DNA of 64,000 bases from a virus: positions 1 to 64,000 of the IMG/VR virus record IMGVR_UViG_3300028557_000038; one strand, 5' to 3'. Below, piece after piece: positions 38,807-48,672 of the stretch. Within the stretch, counting starts at the first letter, position 1. Each line of letters begins with the position of its first letter. The position numbers and the translations under genes were made by a program. Under the pieces are notes generated by a model. The model was not told the origin of the DNA. It did not search any database and worked only from the letters and a program-made list of their open reading frames with translations.

Positions 38807-40363
38807 CTATGGTCTTGCTTTCTGTAAGAACCCTATCAGACTTCCAACTGTCAGATCGACTCCGCCCTTGGCGTTAATACCCTGGCCATCGATAACCGCA
38901 TCGGCTACTGCGTTCTTCTGCTGGAGCATATCATGTTGGCGCTCCTCTATCGAATCGGCAATCAACATGTCTTGAATAGTGATACTAGGCCAGCGACTTG
39001 AGGCTCTCTTGATTCGTCCGTTGCGTTGGACAGCCAGCCCAGCACTCCAAGGTAGGTCGTAGTTCACCAGTAAGTTAGCGTTAGGTAGATCAACCCCGTA
39101 TCCACCAGCATCTGAGGAGATGAATACTCTACACTCTGGGTCTGTAAGAAACTTGGTCTTGCTTGCTTCTTTCTCCTTGGCGTTCATGTAGCCCGTGTAC
39201 AGAGTCCCACCAACTTCTTTCTGTATGGTTTCTAGCATTCCAACCCATGAAGTAAAGATGACTACCTTTGCATCTGGATCAGTATCTAAGTGATCTTTTA
39301 CATACACCTTGAGTGCATCTAACTTCGGGGTCTTTGTTACCCCATCAAGTAAGTCTCTTGTCTTAAGGCTGTTGACGTAAGCACTGCCTTCACCTAGATG
39401 CTCATCAAACTTATCTGCACTCTTGTGTAATAGGTTGGGATCATCACACAGCATACGCAGTGCAGTGATCTTTGACATGATCGATCCACGCAACTGATCT
39501 GCAGGACTTCCTGGCTTGCTGTCGTGTCCGTAGTGAGCCATCAGTGAGAAGTTAGCACCTAGTAACTGCTGTGCTTCAAAGAGTTCGTTGCTTAGTTCAT
39601 CAGCGATGAAGTTGTAGAGGTAAGACGTCTTCTTATCAAAGGCAATAAACATAGGGTCACGATGAATAGTGTCTGGAAGATATGGAGCAACGTCTGCATC
39701 TGTCTGAACCTTTCTTACTGAGGAACTCTGCATCTTCTGATGAAAGAGCGGTAGGTTTCGGTAGCGTTGTACGCCACCAAAGTGATTGCGAACAATGAAG
39801 GTCTGATCAAATAGATCAAATCGACCCAGAAGAGTTGGGTCTACAAACTGCATAATGCTGTATACCTCTTCGGGTCTGCCGTTCTCAATAGGTGTTCCAG
39901 TCAATGCGAAACGAATAGGTATACCGTTAGATAACTTCTTGACAGCCTTTGATCTCTTCGACTTAAACCCTTTGATAGCGGTGGCTTCGTCACAGACGAT
40001 TGCTCCCCACTCATACTCTGTCAGTAGATCCCAGTCGCCTACTACTGTCTCGTAGTTACAGATGACATAGTCTGTACGCTCCTGCCAGCGCTTAGCACGG
40101 ACTGTCTTAGAGCCATCTACCACAGTGGTGGTGGAGTTAGAGAACTTCTTGATCTCCTTCTCCCACTGGTATTTCAAACTAGATAGGGCAATTACTAATA
40201 CTGGCTTTGTAATTACACCGTTGTCTTTTAACTCCTCTATGGAGGCGATAGTCATGCAGGTCTTACCTAAGCCCATCTCATAAGCAACAAGCATCTTCTT
40301 GCGCTCCACCATACGGTCTACAGCCTCTACCTGGTAGGGCTTCAGGGTTCCCTTAAATGTCAT
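38807..40363 (-). CDS. SNF2-family DNA helicase/translocase
   Basis: A 518-residue superfamily 2 protein. Motif I is M-G-L-G-K-T, motif II is D-E-A-T, motif III is A-L-T-G-T-P-I-E-N, motif V/VI regions are F-I-S-S-D-A-G-G-Y-G-V-D-L and Q-R-N-G-R-I-K-R-A. These are SNF2/RapA-type rather than DEAD-box RNA helicase signatures. Phage members act in replication-fork remodelling. Confidence 0.88.
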   Translation of the reverse strand: MTFKGTLKPYQVEAVDRMVERKKMLVAYEMGLGKTCMTIASIEELKDNGVITKPVLVIALSSLKYQWEKEIKKFSNSTTTVVDGSKTVRAKRWQERTDYVICNYETVVGDWDLLTEYEWGAIVCDEATAIKGFKSKRSKAVKKLSNGIPIRFALTGTPIENGRPEEVYSIMQFVDPTLLGRFDLFDQTFIVRNHFGGVQRYRNLPLFHQKMQSSSVRKVQTDADVAPYLPDTIHRDPMFIAFDKKTSYLYNFIADELSNELFEAQQLLGANFSLMAHYGHDSKPGSPADQLRGSIMSKITALRMLCDDPNLLHKSADKFDEHLGEGSAYVNSLKTRDLLDGVTKTPKLDALKVYVKDHLDTDPDAKVVIFTSWVGMLETIQKEVGGTLYTGYMNAKEKEASKTKFLTDPECRVFISSDAGGYGVDLPNANLLVNYDLPWSAGLAVQRNGRIKRASSRWPSITIQDMLIADSIEERQHDMLQQKNAVADAVIDGQGINAKGGVDLTVGSLIGFLQKARP

Positions 40364-40529
40364 TGTCTATCGGGGTTGGTGCTGTGGCTAGTGTTCCGCA
40401 GAGTGCACATTCCATGTCTAGCATGTACAGGGAAATTTCCCCATCCTCAAACATTGCTTGTACATTCCATAGCATTGATCCGCATACGCAGATATGTAAG
40501 GGGCGATCCTTATCACGCAAATCCATCAT
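40353..40529 (-). CDS. Zinc-binding microprotein (58 aa)
   Basis: The ATG at 40529 overlaps the primase TGA (ATGA) and the end overlaps the helicase start, filling the gap exactly. C-V-C-G near residue 15 and C-A-L-C-G near 43 make a zinc ribbon. Very likely a real coupled gene between primase and SNF2 helicase. Confidence 0.65.
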   Translation of the reverse strand: MMDLRDKDRPLHICVCGSMLWNVQAMFEDGEISLYMLDMECALCGTLATAPTPIDNDI

Positions 40530-41491
40530 AGGTACGCCGCCTTGCCGTAGATCATGTCCCGTGCCTTACTTACTCCGTAGTGAATCTGATCCTCAATCAT
40601 ATCTCCTACATCTTTCACATCTACACCTGTGTAGTTGAAGTAAGAAAGTTCAATACCGTACTTGCGAGCATGACCACGCATCTCTTCTGATGCCTTCTGT
40701 CCTGCGCCATCATTATCGAATGCTGCAATCACCTTTGTTGCACGGCGCATGATCTTAACTTGCTCAACGCTAGGCATCGCACCGTAGGTTGAGATCGAGT
40801 TGTAACCAAGCCCAACTAATCTGACCGCATCAAGTGGAGACTCCACAACAATCAGTGGTGCATCTTCTTTCAGTATCTGCACATTGAAAACAGTCTTGGA
40901 CTTCTTAACGCCCTGAGGTTGATTGCGAAAGAAACGACCACGAGCACCCTTCTCTTGCCAACCCCACAATGAAAAGTCATTGGGGTCTCTGATAGGGAGT
41001 ATCCATGCAGTGTTCTTCTCGTCCCACAGTACGCCACAGGCTTCTACCGCTTCTACTGTTAGGAACCTCTTCTTTAATTCGATTGCTGGCGGTGTGGTGT
41101 ACACAGCCAAACGAGCCTCTGACATTCCAATCGGATGTGCTTCGGCTTGAATGTACTCTGGCAGTTCCTTGATGCGTCTCATCAGTGCATCAATCGGCAT
41201 GTCTTCTTTATCGTTTACATACTCACGAGCCTCGTGGTAGTCGATGCCTTTGATGTCTGCAACTAAGGTGTAGATGTTCCCCTTGTAACCACAGGAGAAA
41301 CAGATGTGTGCACCAGTCTCGGAGTTAATCCACCAAGAAGGATTGTGATCTTCTTTACCTGTGCGCTTCTTGTGCATTGGACACAACCCATTAACCTCAA
41401 TGCCACGCTGTGCATACAGTGGGAGGTCTAATGAAAGGAGAACACGCTCTACATCAATCACATTCGGTTCCAGTTCGAACAGTAAACACAC
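40526..41491 (-). CDS. DNA primase (DnaG-type)
   Basis: A 321-residue primase with an N-terminal zinc finger (C-P-M-H then C-F-S-C-G) and TOPRIM core: V-V-E-S-P-L-D-A and A-F-D-N-D-G-A-G. It lacks the long C-terminal helicase-binding part of bacterial DnaG. Its start overlaps the DnaB gene by 34 bases, typical of phage primase-helicase pairs. Confidence 0.9.
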   Translation of the reverse strand: MCLLFELEPNVIDVERVLLSLDLPLYAQRGIEVNGLCPMHKKRTGKEDHNPSWWINSETGAHICFSCGYKGNIYTLVADIKGIDYHEAREYVNDKEDMPIDALMRRIKELPEYIQAEAHPIGMSEARLAVYTTPPAIELKKRFLTVEAVEACGVLWDEKNTAWILPIRDPNDFSLWGWQEKGARGRFFRNQPQGVKKSKTVFNVQILKEDAPLIVVESPLDAVRLVGLGYNSISTYGAMPSVEQVKIMRRATKVIAAFDNDGAGQKASEEMRGHARKYGIELSYFNYTGVDVKDVGDMIEDQIHYGVSKARDMIYGKAAYL

Positions 41492-42708
41492 TTCAACATC
41501 TCATCTTCATCGTGGAAACAGCCAGTCTCCCAGCGCCATGTAAGCGCTGTCTCGCTAGGTCCACAGTTACGAGATGCAACGATCTTGAGTAAACGGATCT
41601 CTTCATCTTCTTCTACTGGCTCAAGACCAAGGATCACATCTGAGTCCTGAAAGAATGAAGATGAATAACCGATTGAGTCAGCAGTAACTTTTCCAGCACG
41701 CATCTTCCACAGCAGAGTCTGTGTAGTAATAATCACTGGCTTCTGGATTCGTTGCGCTAACCGCTTAAGTCCACGAGTGATGTTAGTAATTGCTTGTGGT
41801 GTATTCATCTCGCCACTTACTTCATCAAGCATCAAATACACACCATCAACAAACACAATGTCTGGCTTGGTCTGTTCGATCTTTGCAGCAAGTGATGAGA
41901 CTGTAATTCCGTTGACTGCATCTACAAGGTGGAAGGAGTGCTCCTTCTCCATCTCGTTGAGTGTGTCAATGTAGCGAGCCTCTTCTGCTGGTAATAACTT
42001 TCCACGACGCAAACGACCATGCGAGATGTGAGCACGCATCGCATCATGACGTTGTTGTTGTTCGTGGTTGTTCATCTCAAAAGATTGGAACATAGGAATC
42101 TTTCCACCCTTGTGCACATTGATCGCCACCTGTAATGCGATCTGTGACTTACCAGTCTTTGGTGGAGCGATGATCGTAATCAACTGACCAGACTGTAGTC
42201 CTGCAGTTGCTTCATCAATCTTTGCAAACCCTGTAGGTATTCCTAAGAAGGTTGAGTTCTGCAGTGATTGGTATTCCTTATAACGTTCTTCGGTGTTCTT
42301 AGTAAGATCGATCTCGTGAGTTCCGAGGACACCCTGCTCGTTGACTTTGGTGATCGTTGCTTCCATAGCAAGCAGAGCAGCATCGTGATCGTTGTCTTGT
42401 AGTTGCTCGATCGCATTCTCAAGACCTTGACGAGTAAGGAGGCGACGACGGAAGTCAACGATAGTGTCAAGAAGATACTCGATGTTGTCTTGAACATCTA
42501 AGACTTTATAATTTGGGTAGTGATCTTTAACAGTTACAGCAGTAGGTACTTCGCTGTACTCGCCGTAATGTTTACGGACAAAATCCCAGACTCTCTTGTT
42601 GTCATCATCTAAGAACCATGCATTGGTAACACCACGTTGTAGTGCTGGAACAATGTCTCGATCTCGAATGACCTTGCTGACTAAGCGATGCTCATTGTCA
42701 GATGCCAT
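41458..42708 (-). CDS. dnaB: Replicative DnaB-like helicase
   Basis: A 416-residue protein. N-terminal helical domain (about 1-120), then RecA core with G-I-P-T-G-F, A-P-P-K-T-G-K-S Walker A, D-I-V-F-V-D-G Walker B, and V-I-I-T-T-Q-T sensor. It ends with a C-V-Y-C pair. It unwinds DNA at the fork together with the primase and the AAA+ loader at 43440. Confidence 0.88.
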   Translation of the reverse strand: MASDNEHRLVSKVIRDRDIVPALQRGVTNAWFLDDDNKRVWDFVRKHYGEYSEVPTAVTVKDHYPNYKVLDVQDNIEYLLDTIVDFRRRLLTRQGLENAIEQLQDNDHDAALLAMEATITKVNEQGVLGTHEIDLTKNTEERYKEYQSLQNSTFLGIPTGFAKIDEATAGLQSGQLITIIAPPKTGKSQIALQVAINVHKGGKIPMFQSFEMNNHEQQQRHDAMRAHISHGRLRRGKLLPAEEARYIDTLNEMEKEHSFHLVDAVNGITVSSLAAKIEQTKPDIVFVDGVYLMLDEVSGEMNTPQAITNITRGLKRLAQRIQKPVIITTQTLLWKMRAGKVTADSIGYSSSFFQDSDVILGLEPVEEDEEIRLLKIVASRNCGPSETALTWRWETGCFHDEDEMLKCVYCSNWNRM

Positions 42709-42721
42709 TTAGTGTCCCCTC

Positions 42722-43138
42722 TTACATATTGTCTATTTGTACTCCTGCTGATCCGTATCGTGCAACTCTTCCAGGGATGTCGATGACGCCCCGTAGATTA
42801 GCACGGTATGGGATGCCAGCGACTAACTCATCTGGACTCTCATAGAGTTGCCAGTAGTTAAATGGATTGACCACACGCTTTTCTAACTTGTCGAATGCTT
42901 TCTCAAGTAACTCTTCTGTCCAGCCATGATCTTCGTAGCCAGCCAACTCAAGTGAGACGCCGTACTTGTTTGCGAGGTTCCACAATTTGTTTGCATTCTG
43001 TAGATCGATGTTGCCAATCTTGTACTCGATCTTCTTTGACAAAAGTTTTCTAGTCTCTTCTTCAATCAATGCAATCACTACATCAGTAAGGCACACTACC
43101 TGGAGAGATGAGACATTTGAAATGTCCCCGCCTTTCAT
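42722..43138 (-). CDS. Unknown replication-block protein
   Basis: A 138-residue, mostly helical protein between DnaB and a SWIM-finger protein, overlapping the latter by four bases. No motif is recognised. Confidence 0.55.
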   Translation of the reverse strand: MKGGDISNVSSLQVVCLTDVVIALIEEETRKLLSKKIEYKIGNIDLQNANKLWNLANKYGVSLELAGYEDHGWTEELLEKAFDKLEKRVVNPFNYWQLYESPDELVAGIPYRANLRGVIDIPGRVARYGSAGVQIDNM

Positions 43139-43443
43139 ATGACTTCTACTTTAGCGTACTTGACCACGAATTCACGAAACTTCTTCGGGTCATCGCTTGC
43201 CTCTACCGCTAGGTCCTCAGAGATATCTGTAGGAACGAGTATTGAGTAGTGACCTCTGTTGTAGCGCATCTTGTTCTGAACAAATAATGCGTGCTTGCAT
43301 GTGGCTGTCTTACGCCACACAGGGCAGTTGCATCGTGTCTTCTTTGTTTCAGTATCGACTTCAACTTCAAAAATACCAGCAGCCTGAGCAGAGATAAAAA
43401 CTTGAACGGTTCTCCAAGGAGACTCCATGCTCTTACCTCTCAT
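43135..43443 (-). CDS. SWIM zinc-finger protein
   Basis: A 102-residue protein with C-N-C-P-V-W-x5-C-K-H, the CxCx(n)CxH SWIM finger that binds DNA or protein. Short and probably an accessory of the replication apparatus. Coupled to both neighbours. Confidence 0.75.
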   Translation of the reverse strand: MRGKSMESPWRTVQVFISAQAAGIFEVEVDTETKKTRCNCPVWRKTATCKHALFVQNKMRYNRGHYSILVPTDISEDLAVEASDDPKKFREFVVKYAKVEVI

Positions 43444-44162
43444 TGTGCTGCTCGCAGGTCAGAACCAATGATAGGGACTCTAATAAATGCTTCGTGTGCG
43501 AAACTTGCCATCGCTTCTTTGTACTCAGATTCCCAATCTTCTAGTCTAACATTTGTAGTCACGATTGTGGGTAGAGCCTTGTCGTATCTTAACCTGAGAA
43601 TTTCATCGAATGAACTGTCGTCATACTTAGATCCGTACTCTTTACCAAGATCATCAATGACAAGTATGCGAACATTAAGCCAGTCAAACTTCGAGCGTCC
43701 GTGAAAGCCATCAAGTTCATAAACCATATTGCGCTTATCATCGTGATCCGCATCGAAGGTTGACTTTTTTCTAGACAAAAATTCTGGGTAGGTCATGTAG
43801 TAGATCGGTCTAGCGCTTAGCCCGTAATCAGATGCTGTCAGACCCAGGATCTTTGCAGCCTCAACATCATCTTCTGGAAGTCTTCGGATGAACTCCATAG
43901 CAGCAACTACTGCGTGAGTCGTCTTACCAATTCCTGGACCTCCATCAAACAATAGCCCGACACCGTTAATGCCGATGTTGCCAATCTGCTTGATCACCTG
44001 ACCGCCAATTGCATCATCAATCCACGTCGATACCTCGCTAGGAAACTCTCCAGCCCTGTCGATTATGTCTTGCTGTTCAAGACCTAGAAAGCGACGTGGG
44101 ATATTTGAGGTACGCAGTAGCCAGTGCTTCTTTAAAGCAGACAGTTGATTGATGTCGTACAT
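43440..44162 (-). CDS. AAA+ helicase loader (DnaC-like)
   Basis: A 240-residue ATPase with G-G-P-G-I-G-K-T Walker A, L-V-I-D-D-L-G Walker B and T-T-N-V sensor. The D-D-L-G form is typical of DnaC/IstB-type loaders. It would place the DnaB-like helicase on DNA. Confidence 0.82.
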   Translation of the reverse strand: MYDINQLSALKKHWLLRTSNIPRRFLGLEQQDIIDRAGEFPSEVSTWIDDAIGGQVIKQIGNIGINGVGLLFDGGPGIGKTTHAVVAAMEFIRRLPEDDVEAAKILGLTASDYGLSARPIYYMTYPEFLSRKKSTFDADHDDKRNMVYELDGFHGRSKFDWLNVRILVIDDLGKEYGSKYDDSSFDEILRLRYDKALPTIVTTNVRLEDWESEYKEAMASFAHEAFIRVPIIGSDLRAAQ

Positions 44163-44170
44163 GGTTCCCG

Positions 44171-44497
44171 TTACTTAGTAAATGTGAAAGTGTTATCAAC
44201 CTTAAAGGTTAGTGATCCAGCAAATGCTGTTGGCTTTCCCTTTGCATCAAGTGCTCCAGTTGCAACCATTTTGACTGACTTGCGAGGTGTGTGCTTGAGG
44301 ACTTGCTCCTTGACCCAGCGCTTTGCGGCAGATGCGTTCTTCCATGCGGTGTACTCGCTGATGCCTTCTGCAGGTTGGATAGAGTTAACAGACTCTCCAG
44401 CAGGTCGCTGTGCGCTAACGATTGCAAGCCATCCGCCAGCCTTCTCGGTGTTCAAAGTAATTGTTGCTACAAATGTTGCTTCGACTTTCTTAGCCAT
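44171..44497 (-). CDS. Unknown small protein
   Basis: A 108-residue beta-rich protein, basic at both ends. GAGGAG precedes its ATG inside the upstream membrane microprotein gene. No family is recognised. Confidence 0.55.
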   Translation of the reverse strand: MAKKVEATFVATITLNTEKAGGWLAIVSAQRPAGESVNSIQPAEGISEYTAWKNASAAKRWVKEQVLKHTPRKSVKMVATGALDAKGKPTAFAGSLTFKVDNTFTFTK

Positions 44498-44630
44498 TGT
44501 TCTTCTCCTCTAGTAGTTGTCTTACTTGCTTTTGTAAAAAGACGTTCTCTCTCCAAAACAAACACATCACAGTTACTGAACCAGCAAGTGCAATAATGAC
44601 TGCAATCATCGTTCCTGTATCTAGAATCAT
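44490..44630 (-). CDS. Membrane microprotein (46 aa)
   Basis: The ATG at 44630 overlaps the upstream stop (ATGA) and the end overlaps the next start. Residues 7-25 form one hydrophobic segment, followed by a Lys/Glu/Gln coiled tail. A spanin-like or membrane-tethering role is possible. Confidence 0.55.
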   Translation of the reverse strand: MILDTGTMIAVIIALAGSVTVMCLFWRENVFLQKQVRQLLEEKNNG

Positions 44631-45604
44631 TTATCTGCTCCTAATCTTTTTTCGTATCGCTCTAGTTGTGCACGACCAGATAATGAATTCTGGAAGACCT
44701 TGCCATCGCTGGCTGTAAGGGTGGAGACCTTAACAGATGTATCGACCTTAGCATTGACTTTGTTTAGCCCCAAATTTTCACGGGCTTGGTTCATCTTCTT
44801 GCCAAAGGATGCAAGGTACAACTTGTAAAGATGGGGTGCCTCATCCCCGATGTTTTGGAAGTTGCGCTCATCTGCCATAAACAACTTGAGCAGTTCCAAC
44901 TCGACTAGGGCTGTGGTCTGGTATTGCTTTCTGAATTTGCTGAGGGCTCCTGATAACTGTCTGACGTTAACGGTGCCTGGGAGGAGCGGGTAGCGTTTAC
45001 CAACTCGATATGAGAATTCAGCAGCGACGTCCATGGGAGTCCATTCATGCTCAGGTCGCTTGCCTCTGGTCTTTGGGTCGGACTTGCGGATCTTCGGTTG
45101 AACAACGTCCCGCTCCTCAACAAGGCCGAAGCCTGCAAGATTGTCTGAATCATCTTCCCATTTTCTCATAGGTACTCGTATCTCTTTCATTGAAACACCT
45201 TCGGTGTTTCTAATATCTTTTAATTGATTACTATCTTTGCTATTAGGTACTAATGACTTATTAGTAATATGGCTACGTGACTTATAGTCATGTGAGGTGT
45301 GGACATTTGCGTCCCCTAGGTTAGGGAACTCTAGCGTCCCGCTTGGGCTTGTAATGTCCAGTAAGTCTATCCCACGGTATCCGTTGGCTCTCTTGGTCCG
45401 AGTTCGCTTGATGAAGCCAGCCTCTTCCAAGGCTGCAAGGCCTCTACGGACGGTCTTCTCATGGACGTTGCCAGTCTCTATACCAAGTTGGGCTGCTGAG
45501 GCCTGCAGACGGCCTCCAGAGCCCGCTAAGTGGCATATGGTAGACAGCAGTCGGAACTGATAATCGGTCAGGTCAGCGGTATAGGCCTCATGTGGGATTC
45601 TCAC
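44627..45604 (-). CDS. Winged-helix replication initiator-like protein
   Basis: A 325-residue protein. Residues 15-75 read as a winged helix (Y-Q-F-R-L-L-S, V-H-E-K-T-V-R-R-G-L, L-E-E-A-G-F-I-K-R). A long polar linker and a C-terminal helical domain like DnaD/replication-protein tails follow. It is upstream of the loader and helicase, fitting an initiator role. Confidence 0.65.
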   Translation of the reverse strand: MRIPHEAYTADLTDYQFRLLSTICHLAGSGGRLQASAAQLGIETGNVHEKTVRRGLAALEEAGFIKRTRTKRANGYRGIDLLDITSPSGTLEFPNLGDANVHTSHDYKSRSHITNKSLVPNSKDSNQLKDIRNTEGVSMKEIRVPMRKWEDDSDNLAGFGLVEERDVVQPKIRKSDPKTRGKRPEHEWTPMDVAAEFSYRVGKRYPLLPGTVNVRQLSGALSKFRKQYQTTALVELELLKLFMADERNFQNIGDEAPHLYKLYLASFGKKMNQARENLGLNKVNAKVDTSVKVSTLTASDGKVFQNSLSGRAQLERYEKRLGADK

Positions 45605-46188
45605 AGGGTGTCGTCATCCTTGAAGGGGTTGATGTCCTTGGTGCCTAACTCCTGCTCCAGCCGCTCTGTGATGGTGTCCATCAGGGTATCCAAGACCGAA
45701 GAGGCTATGTAGGCAGAGAAGATCTCGATGAAGGAGGCGAGGCTCTCCTGCATGGCATCATGCAACTCCTCCGTAGTGTCCTCTGTGTAATCCATCTCGA
45801 TGGGATTGAGTGTGCCCTTGATGTTCCACATCTCAAGGCCAAAATCCTCTAGAGAGTGTAGAGTCATGTGTGCCTCATCAGAGTCATCCCATGCCATGGC
45901 AAGGATGTCATCTGGAGTAATCAAGTTTAGTAACTCTTTGATTGGATTACTGCAGATAGTTATCTGATCTGCTTCTTCCTCTAGTCCATCCATAGTAGTC
46001 TCTACATCTAGGTAGATTTTAAAGTCTATACCCTGCTCTTTAACGGCATTGATTGCAGTTTCTGTAAATACTCCTCTAGTGATTACTGGAATAAGAACTT
46101 CACTCACATATTCTTTGCCGAGTAATTCTACAAGCGGGTAGTACACATCAGCGCTTGGGTCAAAAGTTAATAAGATCATCCGCTTCAT
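45601..46188 (-). CDS. Unknown acidic protein
   Basis: A 195-residue acidic protein with a Rossmann-like beginning (L-L-T-F-D-P-S-A-D-V) and helical C-terminus. It overlaps the initiator-like gene by four bases. Function unknown. Confidence 0.55.
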   Translation of the reverse strand: MKRMILLTFDPSADVYYPLVELLGKEYVSEVLIPVITRGVFTETAINAVKEQGIDFKIYLDVETTMDGLEEEADQITICSNPIKELLNLITPDDILAMAWDDSDEAHMTLHSLEDFGLEMWNIKGTLNPIEMDYTEDTTEELHDAMQESLASFIEIFSAYIASSVLDTLMDTITERLEQELGTKDINPFKDDDTL

Positions 46189-46197
46189 GTTGTTCCC

Positions 46198-46467
46198 CTA
46201 TAGTCGTGGTAGTCGTTGTTGTACAACCCTTGGTTTATTTAAGTACTTGCTAAGTAGAAGTGCAACTGTAGCAATAGCGGGGACTGCAATTATGAATTGC
46301 ATGTCTAAAGAGTTTTGGGAAATTAAAGCGCCAAAACTTAATGGAAGTGTTAAGAATTTATTGAGGAGAGGAACGCCAAACATACCTGTCGTAATAAGTT
46401 CTATGAACTCTATGACGTAGGTAACTGCAACTCCAGCAATGAGGATCGTGATAAGTAGGTCAACCAT
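46198..46467 (-). CDS. Small membrane protein, holin candidate
   Basis: An 89-residue protein with two or three hydrophobic segments (about 3-22, 35-50, 57-75) and a basic tail (K-P-R-V-x3-R-L-P-R). Topology and position at the tail/replication boundary fit a holin, but no endolysin is adjacent, so this is tentative. Confidence 0.5.
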   Translation of the reverse strand: MVDLLITILIAGVAVTYVIEFIELITTGMFGVPLLNKFLTLPLSFGALISQNSLDMQFIIAVPAIATVALLLSKYLNKPRVVQQRLPRL

Positions 46468-46477
46468 GACCTGGAGC

Positions 46478-48658
46478 CTACACCGTCAGGTTGGTAAACT
46501 CCACCCCAGCAAATGAACGGAGACGCCAGAAAGAGTTAGGAGGAACCCAACCATCAAGCGTCTGTGCCAAACGAGGTATCTTAAAAGGCTTGTTAGGGTA
46601 TAGGTGTGTAGGAGATTCGTTAGGAGTGCCTTCCCATACAGCGCCAAATTGTGAGGCAAGGCTGCCGTCGTAGTAGTCAGAGGCAAATGGAGACGCCTCT
46701 AGTTGAACTGCATCAACCCATGCCTCTTCTCCTGAGTCTGCGTCAAACTCGATGGTCGCCGTTGCCGTCAGATCAACAGTGACATCATCTGCATCTACAT
46801 ATGTTGTGACTGTAAATCTTTGCCAATCAGTGCTGAGTGTAAACTCACTACTTACCTCTGCTGCTAATCCAACTCCATCATCTTCTGGTGTCAGAGTGAT
46901 CGTGCCAGTACTTGTTGTCGAGCCCTTAGCGTAGAAGGAAAATGTGTAGTACTTGTCTAGTACTGGTAGAGATCCAGTAGTTGTTTCTATAGTTGCTCCA
47001 GAAGAGATGTCAAGATTAAGTGACTCTGTTCCTCCACTGATGTCGTCTGGAGCAACAGAGACTACTGAACTATCGTCTGCTGTGATGATCCATTGATTTG
47101 TGTTTTCTTCAAATGACGGGTTCTTAATGTAATTAATCTTTGAAGAGTCAAGAAAGATATCGATTGCTCTTGCTTCGTCGTAGTCGACTGTGTCTCCTGA
47201 TTGAACACACACTTGATCTACGTAGTAGGTACCAGCAGCAGAGTATGAGATCCCAAGAGAGGCATACTTTGCTTCTAGAGTCTTTACTGAACCAGTGCCT
47301 GTTGCAGTTCCTGTGTAAGCGTTTGCAACTGTGAAGGTATCTGATGTAACCGCTGTGATAGTGACGTTACTTAAGTTAACGGCAGTTGTAGAAAATCCAG
47401 TGATTGTTACTACTGAACCAACAAGGTAGGTATGAGGATCGTCTGTGGTGTAGACAATAGAGCCTGATGACCCCACTGCTCCTGTCAACACTGCTGTTTG
47501 AGCCGCTGGTGCATCCGTGATAACGCTTGCACTCTTCCAGGTGTTGTTTGCAGCAACTGCTGTTCCTGCTTTGCTAAATAACAAGGTTGTATTCTTATCG
47601 TAGTAGTAGATTTGTGGAGTTATGTTTCCTGCACTTGTAGGAGACTTCAACTTCAAAGACATAATGTACTCGGTACCAGCCGTTACTGGAACGCCTTTAG
47701 TGATGGGCAGTAAGTTTCCAAGACTCATCAAACCTGCACCACTCGCAATGATCTTGCAGGTGTCTGTCCCGTCGATGACGTTGTCGCCAGTGTCTGCAAC
47801 TTGTTCTGTGCTTGATGAGAGAGTGGCGTTAGTTGCTGTCCAATTCCCTACTGAACCGTAGAACGTGCTGTCTTGTACAGATAGTAATAGGTTCTCAGAA
47901 AGAGTAAGTGTGGGTGCATACCCTGTTAGAGATTCTGCGTAAGTCTGGATACCGTCGGATAGACCTTTGTGAGTGTACATAAAAATTGCTTCACGAATAA
48001 GGCGCTTCTGATTTGTTACTGGAAGATTTGGTTCTAGATCTAAACCGAAGTTCAAAGTCTCAATAGGCAATAAAGCAAATGCACCAGACTCAAATGAGTG
48101 GTTAGGTCGTAGCAAGTCAATCTGAGTCAACAGTTGTTCGTAGGTAAATGACATACCTTCCATAAAGGCATACAGTGCTGAGTTCTCATCTGTTACACCT
48201 AATGGGCTTTGGATCTGGCTTGTGAATACTTTTGGAATAATATCCATAATTCTTTTTTGAGCATTATGATCTGAAGGGACAGTGTCTGTAATCTGTCCAG
48301 CCACTACCCAGTAACCAGCATCAATAAACAAAAACATACGATAGTAAACCTGTTGACCAGGAGTAATAGGTGGGATAGCAATTTCAGCATCATCAGAGTC
48401 AACGAAGGTTGATCGAGTCACAGTTCCTTCAGTTGCAGCCTCTTCCCAAACTACAATTCCATCTTCTGCTGTTTCTGGAAATCCTGTTTGATTTCTTACG
48501 AGACGGATCTTTGTAAAGTTTCCTGTTGGGGTTTGCCACTCAACACGTGTCTTGGTGAAGTCTAAGACCACCAAGTCCATCGGTTCAACAGAGAAAGCAA
48601 GTCGTGGTTGTAGTCCATACTTTGCACTTGCATAACTAAAATTACCGTAACGTGCCAC
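46478..48658 (-). CDS. Tail protein I-like baseplate protein with inserted sugar-binding-like domains
   Basis: A 726-residue protein. The first 270 residues include the tail-protein-I (P2 gpI) region: I-I-P-K-V-F, Y-A-F-M-E-G, and R-L-I-R-E-A-I-F-M-Y-T-H-K-G. The rest is Thr/Ser-rich beta sandwich with two repeats like carbohydrate-binding modules (N-P-S-F-E-E, W-x-R-F-T-V). It probably links the baseplate to receptor recognition. Confidence 0.7.
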   Translation of the reverse strand: MARYGNFSYASAKYGLQPRLAFSVEPMDLVVLDFTKTRVEWQTPTGNFTKIRLVRNQTGFPETAEDGIVVWEEAATEGTVTRSTFVDSDDAEIAIPPITPGQQVYYRMFLFIDAGYWVVAGQITDTVPSDHNAQKRIMDIIPKVFTSQIQSPLGVTDENSALYAFMEGMSFTYEQLLTQIDLLRPNHSFESGAFALLPIETLNFGLDLEPNLPVTNQKRLIREAIFMYTHKGLSDGIQTYAESLTGYAPTLTLSENLLLSVQDSTFYGSVGNWTATNATLSSSTEQVADTGDNVIDGTDTCKIIASGAGLMSLGNLLPITKGVPVTAGTEYIMSLKLKSPTSAGNITPQIYYYDKNTTLLFSKAGTAVAANNTWKSASVITDAPAAQTAVLTGAVGSSGSIVYTTDDPHTYLVGSVVTITGFSTTAVNLSNVTITAVTSDTFTVANAYTGTATGTGSVKTLEAKYASLGISYSAAGTYYVDQVCVQSGDTVDYDEARAIDIFLDSSKINYIKNPSFEENTNQWIITADDSSVVSVAPDDISGGTESLNLDISSGATIETTTGSLPVLDKYYTFSFYAKGSTTSTGTITLTPEDDGVGLAAEVSSEFTLSTDWQRFTVTTYVDADDVTVDLTATATIEFDADSGEEAWVDAVQLEASPFASDYYDGSLASQFGAVWEGTPNESPTHLYPNKPFKIPRLAQTLDGWVPPNSFWRLRSFAGVEFTNLTV

Positions 48659-48672
48659 GAGTTAGTTACTCC

